61,391 nt of DNA from JAAYCB01 sp012744395. Its GTDB lineage: Bacteria > Planctomycetota > Planctomycetia > Pirellulales > Thermoguttaceae. Location: assembly GCA_028703175.1 (NCBI GenBank), contig JAQVNJ010000019.1:1-61391 (forward strand), written 5' to 3'. Shown here piece after piece: positions 16,281-25,600 of the stretch; the stretch's first letter is position 1; every line of letters starts with the position of its first letter. A program made the position numbers and the translations under genes. The notes below the pieces were generated by a model that was not told where the DNA came from, searched no databases, and saw only the letters and a list, made by a program, of their open reading frames with translations.

Positions 16281-19200
16281 TCAGCGGAGCAGATCGAGCA
16301 CGTCCAGGGCGGCCGCCGGTTCGGTGGCCGGCGGATTGCGGACGCCCGGGTCGACGAGCAGGAAACCGGCCCAGAACAAGGGGTGGTTTGCCGTCGGCTC
16401 CGCCTGGCGCGACTGCTTGACGCGGGGCTCGCGATCGAGCTGGAGGCGCGCGCCGGCGGTCACCAGGACCGCCCTCTGGAAGGCGTCGGCCGGCGTGGTG
16501 TGCGGAAGCTCCTGGGCGAACTCTTGAACGAAACTCGTGTTCGAACGGCCGCCGGATCGCCAGCGGGTAAGCAGAATCGTCCGGGCTTCGTTGGCCATCA
16601 GGCCGCAGACGGACAGGAACAGATCGCTGCCGGGCACGGCCGGCACGGTCTTCAGCGAGTTCTCCGCGGCGGTGTGGAAGCCGGGCAGCATGACCACTTC
16701 CGGCCCGCCCAGCGGGAGGGTGAACCAATCGGCCAGCAGATTGCCCGGCTTGCCCCGTTCGGCCTGGATCGGCGACCACGAATAGGGGCCCTGCTCAGCC
16801 GGCTGGATGTCGTCGAAGACAATCAACTGGCCCAGCAGCGGGGCGATCAGCGCAGCGCTGGCCGGCAACGGGGCCCCCGGCAGGACGAATGTCCGGGGCA
16901 CGACCTTGGAGAGTTCTTCGAACGCCTTCTGCGAGGTCGAGCCGTCGTCGCGGGGATGGAGTCTGCCCAGGGCCACGGCGGTTTCGGTGCCCGGCCCAAA
17001 CGAGCGCGTCTCCCCCCACGGCGTGGCCAGCGCCAGCGTGGGCGCGTAGCGGATCCGAAAGCGGTCGATCAGCGGGCGCAACTGGCCGTTGACCTCGACC
17101 TGGAGCGCTTCGAACGGCACGTACCAGATCAGGCCGTCGGGCACGATCGCCAATTCCGGGAAATCCGACGTGAAATCCGCACGCGAGCCGTCCAGGATCA
17201 AGGCGAGCAATTGCTGGGCCGACTTCTTCCACTCCTGATCGGCCAGGGCTTCCACGGTCAACTCGCCATTGCGATCGTAGTGCCCCATCGCCCGCAAGGC
17301 CGCCGTCAGCCCGCGAGTCAGCTTGGGGATTGCGGGCAAGCGCCAGAACGAGTAGTCGTCGCGGTTGAGCAGGAAGCCGTACAGTTCGCCCTTGGCCGCA
17401 TAAAAGGCGAGGATCGCCTGCCCGGCCGGCAGCGACTCGCGGACCTCCTGGACGGAGCGGACGGGCGGGAAGACGAGGCTCGCCTTCTCGCGGCGGACCG
17501 CCATCTCGCGCAAGATCGCCTCTTGTTCCATGCTCAGCGATTCCCACTGTGCAAACGTCTGCCGCTGGGCGGCGGCGGCCGTCTTGTCCGCCGTCGCCAG
17601 ACTCGCCGCGTTGAGCGTCGAGCGGGCGGTCTGGGCTTGCTGGGCAAGCGCGGCGTAGGCCGGGTAGCCGGCCAGCAGGTCTTGCCGCTGGAGCGCTAGT
17701 TCGGCGGGCAGGCGGTCCGTGGGAGTCTCCAGAATCCGCCGCAGGGAGAGCATCCGCCCGCCGAACGGCAGCGAGCAGTGGAACAGATGGCGGCGCCCAA
17801 GGTCGGCGATCTCCAGGGCCTTTTCGGGGCTTTTGCGGCTGATGGCGACGAGGAACCAGTGCTCGTAGGATTGGGGATGGGGTGTCTTGAGCACGGCGAG
17901 CGACTCCATCGGATCGAGCGTCCAGTCCATGGCGGCCGGATCGCGGAGCAGGAACTCGTAGAAATCCATCGCCGCGCGGCTGTTCAGGACGCTGCTCATC
18001 GAGATATTTCCGGAGAGGAAATGCTGGTCGAGCCGCGCCAACTGGAACAACCATCGGGATCCGTACTGCATAAACGCCATCGCCCGGCTCAGCTCCTGGT
18101 AGCCCTCGTTGAGCTTGCGGTCCTTGAAATAGAGGGTTGCCATCAGGTAGCGGTACCGTGCGCCGAGTTGCCCGTCGCCCATTTTCCGCCGCGCGACGAC
18201 AAGACTCGCGTCGGCCAACAAGCGCTCGGCCGGCCGCGGCTGGTCCATGACCAGTTGGCATTCCGCGGCCGACAAGAGAAGCGAGGCCTGGAGGTGCCGG
18301 TGCCGCTTGAGCTTGGCCCAGGCGGTGGCGGCCGGCAGGGTCGGGTAGATTCCCTGGCGATTGGCCGCCATGTGGGCGATCGTGGCCAGTCGAAACGCCT
18401 CCTCCAGAACGCTCGGGTCGTAATAGTAGGCCGCCAGGCCGGCCTCGTGGCAGTGATTCAGGGCGGCATCGAACTCGCCCCGGTAGAGGGCCATGCGTCC
18501 CAGTTCGAGCAGGACCATGGGGGTCATCGGGTGGTCGTACTGGCCGGCGGCGAGGATCGCCCGGTTGAGCGTGGGAATCGCGTCGGTCGGCTTGCCCGCG
18601 GCAATCTGGGCCATGCCCAGCAGAACGTCGATCCACGCCTGGGACCAGTGGTTTGGCAGGCCGGGCCGGCGGGCGAGGACTTCGACCAGGTCGAGCGTCA
18701 AGCGGTCGACCGTGCAGAGCGGGCCGAGCAATTCCGTTCGCCGGCGGATGGCCAGCGCCGTCGCGCGGACAATCTCCGAGACATGGATCGGAATCATGAT
18801 CGCCTGCTGGACAATGCCCCCCCGTTGAATCTGCTCATTGACGTTGATCTCGCCTTCGGTGATCGGCATCGACGTGGGGAAATCGCCCAACTTGGCCCCG
18901 CGCTGGCTGACCCCCCAGGGGCAGGCCTGCGGGTTGAGCGGCCGGATCGTCTGCGGAAACTGCACGCGGATCATCCAGTCGTTGTACTGGAGGAAGAGCT
19001 GGATTGCCGCCGTGTACTGTTCGAGCGCCTTGTCGAGGTGGCCCATCTGGTAGAAGCACTCGCCGATCATCGCGTGGTAACAGATCGAGTCGAGCCAGCG
19101 CGTTTGCGGCTTCTTGATCGCGCCGCGCCACTCTCCCTGAAAATGCCGCAGGGCGTCGTCGAAGTCGCCGTCGTGGAATTCGTTGAAGGCCGCGTAATAG

Positions 19201-19436
19201 GCGATCGTGGGGATTTCCCGCCCGACCCCCTGGGCCTCGGCCCGCGCGGCGGCGGAGAGGAGAATCGCGGCCGCGAGCAAGGCCCGGCCGAGGGCGCAGG
19301 ATGCCCGCCGTGGCCCGTTGCCGACCGGGCACGGCGGCGGATCGAGGCGGATGCCCCGAGTGGGTCCCTGGATCGATCGCCCGCGCCGGCGGTGCGTTGG
19401 CCGCGAGCCGTGTAGGTTCTGGATTGTCCTTGCCAT
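16281..19436 (-). CDS. Exported TPR protein with a C-terminal CHAT-like domain
   Basis: A 1051-residue protein. After a long basic leader a signal sequence appears (LGRALLAAAILLSAAARAEAQ at about 54-72, counted loosely). TPR-like helices fill roughly residues 80-520. A coiled region comes next (about 580-660, Gln/Ala rich), and then a CHAT-like caspase-fold domain to the C-terminus, ending in NHPLFWAGFLLVD, a typical CHAT end. In active CHAT proteases the catalytic Cys lies in LSAC-E-T. Here the equivalent segment reads VVMLPGFHT, so the Cys seems to be Phe, and the upstream His is not evident. The ATG at 19436 is preferred over a TTG at 19463 because AGGAG precedes it. Confidence 0.82.
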   Translation of the reverse strand: MARTIQNLHGSRPTHRRRGRSIQGPTRGIRLDPPPCPVGNGPRRASCALGRALLAAAILLSAAARAEAQGVGREIPTIAYYAAFNEFHDGDFDDALRHFQGEWRGAIKKPQTRWLDSICYHAMIGECFYQMGHLDKALEQYTAAIQLFLQYNDWMIRVQFPQTIRPLNPQACPWGVSQRGAKLGDFPTSMPITEGEINVNEQIQRGGIVQQAIMIPIHVSEIVRATALAIRRRTELLGPLCTVDRLTLDLVEVLARRPGLPNHWSQAWIDVLLGMAQIAAGKPTDAIPTLNRAILAAGQYDHPMTPMVLLELGRMALYRGEFDAALNHCHEAGLAAYYYDPSVLEEAFRLATIAHMAANRQGIYPTLPAATAWAKLKRHRHLQASLLLSAAECQLVMDQPRPAERLLADASLVVARRKMGDGQLGARYRYLMATLYFKDRKLNEGYQELSRAMAFMQYGSRWLFQLARLDQHFLSGNISMSSVLNSRAAMDFYEFLLRDPAAMDWTLDPMESLAVLKTPHPQSYEHWFLVAISRKSPEKALEIADLGRRHLFHCSLPFGGRMLSLRRILETPTDRLPAELALQRQDLLAGYPAYAALAQQAQTARSTLNAASLATADKTAAAAQRQTFAQWESLSMEQEAILREMAVRREKASLVFPPVRSVQEVRESLPAGQAILAFYAAKGELYGFLLNRDDYSFWRLPAIPKLTRGLTAALRAMGHYDRNGELTVEALADQEWKKSAQQLLALILDGSRADFTSDFPELAIVPDGLIWYVPFEALQVEVNGQLRPLIDRFRIRYAPTLALATPWGETRSFGPGTETAVALGRLHPRDDGSTSQKAFEELSKVVPRTFVLPGAPLPASAALIAPLLGQLIVFDDIQPAEQGPYSWSPIQAERGKPGNLLADWFTLPLGGPEVVMLPGFHTAAENSLKTVPAVPGSDLFLSVCGLMANEARTILLTRWRSGGRSNTSFVQEFAQELPHTTPADAFQRAVLVTAGARLQLDREPRVKQSRQAEPTANHPLFWAGFLLVDPGVRNPPATEPAAALDVLDLLR

Positions 19437-19836
19437 CGTGGTCAGCACTCCTGCTCGATTCAACGCGCCAGATACACCCTCGGCCGGCCGCCTGCCGCCG
19501 GCCGCCGCTGCCCCTCGATACTATGATATAGCTTTTTGACGAAGAGTTTCCCTTCCGGCCGCGGCGCCCGGCGATTTGGCCGCAAAAAGTCCGTCGCCGG
19601 CTCGGCCGAACGCCGCAAGTGCCGGGCTGGCCCGTTCGGTGCAGCCAAGCTGGGGGCCGTGGGCAAGTGGCATCCCAAAACCTTGCGATCTGGAGTTAAA
19701 GTCGCGCTGTTTGTCCGGACGATACCGATCGTAACGGTTGTGACGGCCAGCGGAGTCCGCGCGAGCCACCCTCTTTAGGGGACTGCGTCTGCGGGCTTTG
19801 GGGGAAATCAGCAAGAACTAATTGAGGAGATGGCGA
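19437..19836. other. 400-base divergent intergenic region
   Basis: Separates the minus-strand CHAT gene from the plus-strand lipoprotein gene, so both promoters should be here. An AT-rich patch lies at about 19518-19535 (ACTATGATATAGC, TTTTTGACG). I cannot pair clear -35 and -10 boxes on either strand with confidence. Confidence 0.4.
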
Positions 19837-20073
19837 ATGAGCGGCACCATCAAGCGTCTGCGCCCGCTTCGCGTCCTGTTGGGCGGCCTTGTGGTCGCTG
19901 CCGCGCTGGGAGTCACCGGCTGCCAGGTCGACGTCGGGGGCCAGACCCTGCCCAGTCCGAACTACATGCGCGACGATGTCCAGTACTTTCCGCCGGGCCC
20001 GGAATTCAAACTCCAGCGCGAGGCAAATGCGCTGAAGCAGGCGCAAGCGGAAGCCGGCATGCGACAACTCTGA
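19837..20073 (+). CDS. Small lipoprotein of unknown function
   Basis: A 78-residue protein with a signal peptide and lipobox (LGVTGC, Cys about residue 29). The mature part is short, with a PNYMRDDVQYFPPGPEF segment and then a charged helix (EANALKQAQAEAG). The ATG at 19837 has TGAGGAG about 8 bases upstream. A TTG at 19822 would place that site inside the gene. I do not know a named family, although similar short lipoproteins exist in planctomycetes. It precedes the GlsB-type membrane protein by 55 bases. Confidence 0.7.
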   Translation: MSGTIKRLRPLRVLLGGLVVAAALGVTGCQVDVGGQTLPSPNYMRDDVQYFPPGPEFKLQREANALKQAQAEAGMRQL

Positions 20074-20128
20074 CCGGCTCTCCGGCTCTGACCGGCGACG
20101 GAACAGGGAATGATTGAGGCGAACTACC

Positions 20129-20455
20129 GTGCCCGACTTTGAACTATCGAGCGTTGCCCAGCAATGGATCAACGTCGTGTTGATCTGGGTCGGGTTCGGT
20201 ACGCTGGCCGGGTTGCTCGCCCGAGCCCTTGTGCCCGGAACAGATCCCCCGGGGGCCGTCGGGACCGTGGTTCTCGGGATCATGGGGACCACGCTGGGGC
20301 TGGTTGCGCTGAGCTGGGCCCTGAAGCGGCCGACCTTCAATCCGATCAGCCCGATCGGGTTTTTTGCCTCCGTTGGCGGGGCCTTTCTGCTCGTGATTCT
20401 CTACCGCTTGGCGTCGGTCCGCTGGCCGGTCGATGGCGACGATCGGGGCCGCTAG
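20129..20455 (+). CDS. GlsB/YeaQ/YmgE-type small membrane protein
   Basis: A 108-residue integral membrane protein with three hydrophobic segments: about residues 13-35 (NVVLIWVGFGTLAGLLARAL), 45-65 (GTVVLGIMGTTLGLVALSW) and 75-97 (PIGFFASVGGAFLLVILYR). Gly-rich helices and this layout match the transglycosylase-associated/GlsB family, linked to envelope stress in other bacteria. GTG at 20129 is chosen because GAGG lies 9 to 10 bases before it. The ORF could also begin at a TTG at 20114, which would overlap that site. It probably shares a transcript with the lipoprotein upstream. Confidence 0.75.
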   Translation: MPDFELSSVAQQWINVVLIWVGFGTLAGLLARALVPGTDPPGAVGTVVLGIMGTTLGLVALSWALKRPTFNPISPIGFFASVGGAFLLVILYRLASVRWPVDGDDRGR

Positions 20456-20822
20456 CGGAGCGTTTGCGCCGCGATGGGGCGAACTGGCGTTGGAGACGCT
20501 GCCTGCGGTCAGCGGCGGCGGAGGGACGTCCGATTCTGCAACGCACGCCAGGGGGGGTGCTCTCGCGCCGGAGGGGGCTCCGGCGGATTCTTGCTTGTTG
20601 TCCGATCGGGTGATTTCGGCCGACGACTGGACGATTTCAGCGGTTTGGAGCTACGATGGAGCAAGTCCATGCTGCGTCGCCGGCCGCGCGCCGTGGCCGT
20701 GCCCGATTGAGGCGTGGGCCCGCTTCTCGGGCGCGGGGCGAGGCGCTGCTTGACTGCGATGAGCATCCATGGAAAGCCGCGCTCTGGCCGCCTTTCCCAT
20801 CCATCCATGCAGGGAGCCTTCG
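20456..20822. other. 367-base intergenic region, no gene recognised
   Basis: Between the GlsB-type gene and moxR. One plus-strand frame (20433-20753) crosses it, but its residue composition and lack of a ribosome binding site argue against a gene. It should hold the promoter of the moxR operon. Confidence 0.35.
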
Positions 20823-21764
20823 ATGGCTATCGACCAGGGGTCGCTGATCCACCAGTTGGAGGAGAATCTCGAACGGGTAGTGCTGGGCAAGCCGGACGTG
20901 GTCCGGCTGTGCATCGTGGCGCTGCTGGCCGGCGAGCATCTTCTGTTGGAGGACGTGCCCGGGGTGGGCAAGACGCTGATCGCCAAGGCCTTGGCCCGGA
21001 GTGTTTCGGGCACCTTTCGCCGCATCCAGTTCACGCCGGACCTGTTGCCCGCCGACATCACCGGGAGCAGCTATTACAACGCCAAGGGGAGCGATTTCGT
21101 CTTCAGCCGCGGGCCGGTGTTCGCGAACATCGTGCTGGCGGACGAGATCAACCGGACGACGCCCCGCACGCAAAGCGCCCTGTTGGAGGCGATGAGCGAG
21201 CGGCAGGTCTCCGTCGACGGAACGACGCACCTGTTGGAGCGGCCGTTCATGGTGGTCGCGACGCAGAATCCGCTCGAGTTCGAAGGGACCTACCCCCTGC
21301 CCGAAAGCCAGCTCGACCGGTTCTTGATGCGGATTTCCGTCGGCTATCCAGACCGCGGCCAGGAGTTGCGGGTGCTTGTCAATCACCGCGCCGGCGAGCC
21401 CGTCGATCGGCTCGACGCGGTGCTCACCGGCAAGCAGGTCGAGGAGCTTCAAGACGAGGTCCGCCGCGTTCGCGTCGACGATTCGATCAACGAGTATCTG
21501 CTCGACGTGGTTCAGGCGACGCGGACGAGCGAGGATTTGCAGGTCGGCGTGAGCATTCGCGGGGCCTTGTCGTATTACCGGGCCTGCCAGGCCCTGGCGA
21601 TGGCCGAGGGGCGGGATTATGTCGTGCCGGACGACGTCAAGCGCCTGGCGGTTCCCGTATTGTCCCATCGTGTTCTGACCAAGGGCTACCTCCACGGCAG
21701 CCAGCGCGAGGCGCTCGAAGCGCTGATCGGGCGGCTCGTCGAGGAAGTGCCCGTACCCAGTTAA
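20823..21764 (+). CDS. MoxR family AAA+ ATPase
   Basis: A 313-residue AAA+ chaperone-like ATPase. It has Walker A (GVGKT), Walker B (DEINR), the sensor-1 segment ATQNPLEFEGTYPLPESQLDRF, and a C-terminal lid helix. MoxR proteins usually work with partner VWA or DUF58 proteins, and the next gene is DUF58, then a transglutaminase, in the order common in bacteria. The ATG at 20823 is favoured over an upstream ATG at 20769 because AGGGAG precedes it and the conserved N-terminus begins there. It is probably the first gene of a four-gene operon (moxR, DUF58, transglutaminase, ychF-like). Confidence 0.95.
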   Translation: MAIDQGSLIHQLEENLERVVLGKPDVVRLCIVALLAGEHLLLEDVPGVGKTLIAKALARSVSGTFRRIQFTPDLLPADITGSSYYNAKGSDFVFSRGPVFANIVLADEINRTTPRTQSALLEAMSERQVSVDGTTHLLERPFMVVATQNPLEFEGTYPLPESQLDRFLMRISVGYPDRGQELRVLVNHRAGEPVDRLDAVLTGKQVEELQDEVRRVRVDDSINEYLLDVVQATRTSEDLQVGVSIRGALSYYRACQALAMAEGRDYVVPDDVKRLAVPVLSHRVLTKGYLHGSQREALEALIGRLVEEVPVPS

Positions 21765-21877
21765 GGGCCGGCGCCGGGCGCCGGGCAGAAGACCGCGCCA
21801 ACAGCCATCCCCGGACCTGCTGCCTGCTGCCCCCGCTTCCCGCCCGCAACCTGCCGCCCGTCACCGGCAACTCCCCC

Positions 21878-23047
21878 ATGCTTCGCCGCCGCATTTCAAT
21901 CACTTCCGAAGGCTGGTACTACCTGGTTCTGCTGGCGGCGCTGCTCCTGGCGGCGATGTTGCGGGAGATCAACCTTCTGCTCCTGCTGGCGGCGCTGCTG
22001 TCCGGGCCGGTGCTTCTCTGCTGGCGACTTGTCGCGGTTACGCTTCGCGGACTGGAGGTTCGCCGCCAGATGCCCCGCGGGGTGTGCGCCGGCGACCTGC
22101 TGGTCGTCGACCTGGAAGTTGCCAACCGGCGGAGGCGAACGACGAGCTGGGCGCTGGTTGTCGAAGAGGAGATCGTGCGGCTGAACGGGTCGGACGCGGC
22201 ACCGGTCCGGCCGGCGGTGTTTTTTTCGCACGTCGAGCCGGGCGGCACCCGGCGGCGCGAGTACCGCGGCCGGCTTCCCCAGCGGGGTCGCTACCGCGTC
22301 GGGCCGCTGAAGCTCTCGACGCGTTTTCCTTTCGGCTTGTTTCGCGGCACGCTCATCGACAGCCGCGTGGAGACGTTGACGGTCTACCCCCGGCTGGGAC
22401 GGCTGACGGCCGCCTGGCGGTCGCGGCGGCGGGAATCGCACGAGGGGACGCAGCGGAGGCAACTCGGCCAGGCCCGCGCCAGCGGCGATTTCTTCGGGGT
22501 CCGCGAATGGCAGGCCGGCGACAGCCGCCGCTGGATCCATTGGCGGAGCTCGGCGCGGCACCAGAAGCTCGTCGTCAAGCAGTTCGAGCAGCAGCGGCAC
22601 CGCGACGTGGCCGTGCTGCTCGATCTCTGGCAGCCGGCCGCCGCCAGCGCCGCCGACCGGGAGAACGTCGAACTGGCGATCAGCTTCGCGGCGACGATCG
22701 TCGCCGATGCGTGCCGCCGCGGGGGCAGCAACCTGCTGGTGGCGCTGGGCGGCGCGGGGCTCGGCCTCTGCGGCGGTTCGGCGTCGCCGCCGGTGATGGA
22801 AGAGATCATGGCCGAGCTCGCCGTGGCCGAGGCGTCGCCGGCGGCGAGCCTGGCCGGCCTGGCCAGTGCGGTGATGCCGCGGGTCAGCGCCGACGCCGAG
22901 GTCGTCGTGATCAGCACGCGGAAGCTGGCCGGCGAGCAGGCAGAGGTCGTCGCGGCGATCCGCCGGCGGAGCCGCCGCGGGCCGGCTCGCCGGCTGCTCG
23001 CGGTGAGCACGGCCGAGGATGAACTGAACGAATACTACCGAGCGTAA
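21878..23047 (+). CDS. DUF58 domain-containing protein
   Basis: A 389-residue protein. Two adjacent membrane segments lie at about residues 15-60 (YYLVLLAALLLAAMLREI, then a second LLLLAALLSGPVLL helix). The DUF58 signature follows: DFFGVREWQAGDSRRWIHWRSSARH, near residue 205. A von Willebrand-like fold occupies the rest (AVLLDLW in place of the usual DxSxS metal site). Such proteins partner with MoxR ATPases. The ATG at 21878 is the first codon before the basic, membrane-anchored N-terminus. It ends 21 bases before the transglutaminase. Confidence 0.92.
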   Translation: MLRRRISITSEGWYYLVLLAALLLAAMLREINLLLLLAALLSGPVLLCWRLVAVTLRGLEVRRQMPRGVCAGDLLVVDLEVANRRRRTTSWALVVEEEIVRLNGSDAAPVRPAVFFSHVEPGGTRRREYRGRLPQRGRYRVGPLKLSTRFPFGLFRGTLIDSRVETLTVYPRLGRLTAAWRSRRRESHEGTQRRQLGQARASGDFFGVREWQAGDSRRWIHWRSSARHQKLVVKQFEQQRHRDVAVLLDLWQPAAASAADRENVELAISFAATIVADACRRGGSNLLVALGGAGLGLCGGSASPPVMEEIMAELAVAEASPAASLAGLASAVMPRVSADAEVVVISTRKLAGEQAEVVAAIRRRSRRGPARRLLAVSTAEDELNEYYRA

Positions 23048-23054
23048 CCAGGGC

Positions 23055-23059
23055 GGAGG
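23055..23059 (+). promoter_or_regulatory. Ribosome binding site supporting a TTG start for the transglutaminase
   Basis: GGAGG 9 bases before the TTG at 23069. The first ATG in frame is at 23084, 24 bases from this site, which is too far. The TTG start is therefore preferred. Confidence 0.65.
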
Positions 23060-23068
23060 GCCCCGGCT

Positions 23069-25591
23069 TTGTACCTCCAACGCATGCTGGCAATCAACAT
23101 GGCCACGTTCGCCGCCCTGGGGACGATCCTGCTGGGGTTGGGCGAACAGAATCCGTACTTGCCGGTGATCGCCGTCGTCGCGGCGATGGCGGCCGTCTGG
23201 TTGACGGACATCCTCGGGGTGTTTCGCGTCAACCGCCGCGTGACGAACGTGGCGGTGATGCTCGCGGTCCTGCTGTCGCTCTGGCAGTTGTTCCAGATCC
23301 GGGGTTCGGTGCAGGTGATCGCGATCGCCAACCTGCTGGCCTACGTGATGCTGATCCTGCTGTTTCAGAAGAAGGACTTTCGCACCTGGTGGCACATCGC
23401 CCTGCTGAGCCTCCTGCAAGTCGCGGCCTCGGCGACCTTCTTCCAGGGCGTCTGGTTCGCCGGGCTGCTTCTGCTCTACTTTTTCGTGGGCCTTTCGGCG
23501 ATTGCCCTGCTGTTCCTGCATCACGAGCGGACGCACTACCACCAGGCCCGCCACCGGCCGATCGTGCCGCGCGAGGTCCACACCCTCGCGGAGCAACTGG
23601 GGATCAACTGGCGGCGGCTGGGCAAGATCGCCGCCGCCACGTTCGTCGTCGGCCCGGTGTCGCTGTTCCTCGACTACGGGGAGAGCGAGGACCCCCAGGG
23701 CGCCGCCCGGCGGGCCCCGAAAGACGCCGGCGGCGGCCGCTGGCCGCTCGGCGGCGAGGAGCCCGAGTTCACCGGTTCGGCGGATCATCTCGGCGGCCGC
23801 GCCGGCGTGGGTCTCGAGTTCTACCGGCTCCTGGCCGGGATGATCCCCGGGACCCTGGTCGTGGCGGTCGCCCTGTTCGTGCTGATTCCGCGGTTCGGCC
23901 GGGTCAATTTCACGCTGCCGCACTTGGGCAGCTTCGCCTGGAACCCACGGCCGACCGATCCGCTTCGGGCCGTCGGCTTCTCCGACCGGGTACAGCTCGG
24001 CGAACTGGGGATCCTCGTCGAAGACCCCGAAGAGGTGATGAAGGTCCGCTTCACCGACCCGGTGTCGGGCAAGGTCTGCCGGGTGGAGGGGGGAGTCTAT
24101 CTCCGCGGCGCCGTGCTGACTCACTATCGCCAGGGCAACTGGGAGTTCCGCGGTTCAGGATTCGCGGCGGACCGCGACAAGCCCGGTTTGCAGCCGCTGG
24201 CGCCGCCGCGGCGCGGCCTGCCGCCCGGCTACGTCTCCCAGCACATCGCCATCCAACCGCTTGATCGCGACGAGCTGTTCTGCGTCTGGCCGTACGTGGC
24301 ATTCGAGCGGAATGATCGACTGATGGCCGACGCGATCAGCGAGCGGCTGAGGCGAAGCCGGCGGCAGCGAAACCGGCAAATGGAATACCGGCTGGGCACC
24401 TACGCGATCGCCGACCGATTGCAGGCGCCGCTGACGCCGAGCCCGCTGCCGATCCGCCGCGAGCAGCTCCTCGACCTCGCCGCGGGCGACCTGCCCACGC
24501 TCGTCGCGACCGCGGATCGCTGGATCGCCGAGGCGGGGTTGGGCGAGGCGGGGGTCATCGAGCGCGCCCGCCGCCTGGAGACGCAGTTGAAATCGTCGGG
24601 GCGGTTCGCCTACAGCCTGGAGGGCCAGTCCCGCGACGCGGCGCTCGACCCGATCGAAGACTTCGTGAAGAACACGCCGCAGGGCCACTGCGAGTATTTC
24701 GCCACGGCGCTGGCGTTGATGCTCCGCAGCCAAGGCATCCCCAGCCGGCTGGTGGTCGGCTACTTGACTGACGAATACGACGGATTGGGGGAATATTTTC
24801 GCGTCCGCCAGTTGAACGCCCACACGTGGGTCGAAGCCTACGTGCCGCCGGGGACAATCCATGCCATGGCGGCGCCGCCCGTCTTCGGCCTGGCCAGCGC
24901 CGATTGGAGCGGCGGCGGCTGGCTGCGGCTGGACGCCACGCCGGCCGCCGCCGGCCAGGCCACCGCCGGATCGATCGCCAAGAATGTGGAAAGCTGGGTC
25001 GAATGGGTAAAATCAGCCTGGGTCAGCTACGTCGTCGAGATGGACAGCGCGCGACAGCGGGCCGCCGTCTACGATCCGCTGCGCGCGATCGCCAGCCGCA
25101 TCCGCCACGGGCTGATCGATCCTTTCTGGTGGAAACACCTAGGGGGGCGATTGCTTGCGCTGCCGGGGGCGATCGGGCGGATGCTGGCCGAAGCCGGCTG
25201 GTTCAGTTGGCAGGCGGCCGCGTTGCTGCTGGGAACGTTCGGCTTTGGCTACCTTGTCTATCGAGCCGCCCGCTTCGCCGCCCGGCTGCTGGCCGCCTGG
25301 CTGCCCGGCCGGCGGGCGGCGCGGGGCCGCGGAGCCCGCGTGGCGTTCTACCGCCGCCTGGAGGCCCTCTTGGCGCGGCGCGGCCTGCGGCGCCGGCCCG
25401 GCCAGACCCAGAGGGAATTCGCCGCCGAGGCCGCGGGCCGCCTGCCGGGCGGCCGCGGGGGAGATCTCGCCCGCTCGGCCGCCTGTGTGGCGGAGGCCTT
25501 CTACCAGGTCCGCTTCGGACCGGGCAGCCTGGACAACCGGCAGGCGCAGACGGTAGAACAGGCGTTGAAAGAACTGGAAACCGCTCCCTAG
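23069..25591 (+). CDS. Membrane transglutaminase-like protein (TgpA family)
   Basis: An 840-residue membrane protein. About six hydrophobic segments lie in residues 1-170 and another at about 253-275. A periplasmic transglutaminase core follows with Cys541 (in GHCEYFATA), His585 (in NAHTWVEAY) and Asp622 (in RLDATP), the Cys-His-Asp triad of the family. A last membrane segment (about 706-730) is followed by a DUF4129-like C-terminal region with R-x-G/Q-x-T-x-x-E-F (PGQTQREFAAEA). The natural substrate of this family is unknown. It is transcribed with moxR and DUF58. The TTG start is chosen from the ribosome binding site. Confidence 0.92.
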   Translation: MYLQRMLAINMATFAALGTILLGLGEQNPYLPVIAVVAAMAAVWLTDILGVFRVNRRVTNVAVMLAVLLSLWQLFQIRGSVQVIAIANLLAYVMLILLFQKKDFRTWWHIALLSLLQVAASATFFQGVWFAGLLLLYFFVGLSAIALLFLHHERTHYHQARHRPIVPREVHTLAEQLGINWRRLGKIAAATFVVGPVSLFLDYGESEDPQGAARRAPKDAGGGRWPLGGEEPEFTGSADHLGGRAGVGLEFYRLLAGMIPGTLVVAVALFVLIPRFGRVNFTLPHLGSFAWNPRPTDPLRAVGFSDRVQLGELGILVEDPEEVMKVRFTDPVSGKVCRVEGGVYLRGAVLTHYRQGNWEFRGSGFAADRDKPGLQPLAPPRRGLPPGYVSQHIAIQPLDRDELFCVWPYVAFERNDRLMADAISERLRRSRRQRNRQMEYRLGTYAIADRLQAPLTPSPLPIRREQLLDLAAGDLPTLVATADRWIAEAGLGEAGVIERARRLETQLKSSGRFAYSLEGQSRDAALDPIEDFVKNTPQGHCEYFATALALMLRSQGIPSRLVVGYLTDEYDGLGEYFRVRQLNAHTWVEAYVPPGTIHAMAAPPVFGLASADWSGGGWLRLDATPAAAGQATAGSIAKNVESWVEWVKSAWVSYVVEMDSARQRAAVYDPLRAIASRIRHGLIDPFWWKHLGGRLLALPGAIGRMLAEAGWFSWQAAALLLGTFGFGYLVYRAARFAARLLAAWLPGRRAARGRGARVAFYRRLEALLARRGLRRRPGQTQREFAAEAAGRLPGGRGGDLARSAACVAEAFYQVRFGPGSLDNRQAQTVEQALKELETAP

Positions 25592-25600
25592 GAATTCTCC

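Noticed and set aside
20433..20753. A 106-residue frame before moxR
   Set aside because: No ribosome binding site and no family signature; it overlaps the end of the GlsB-type gene.
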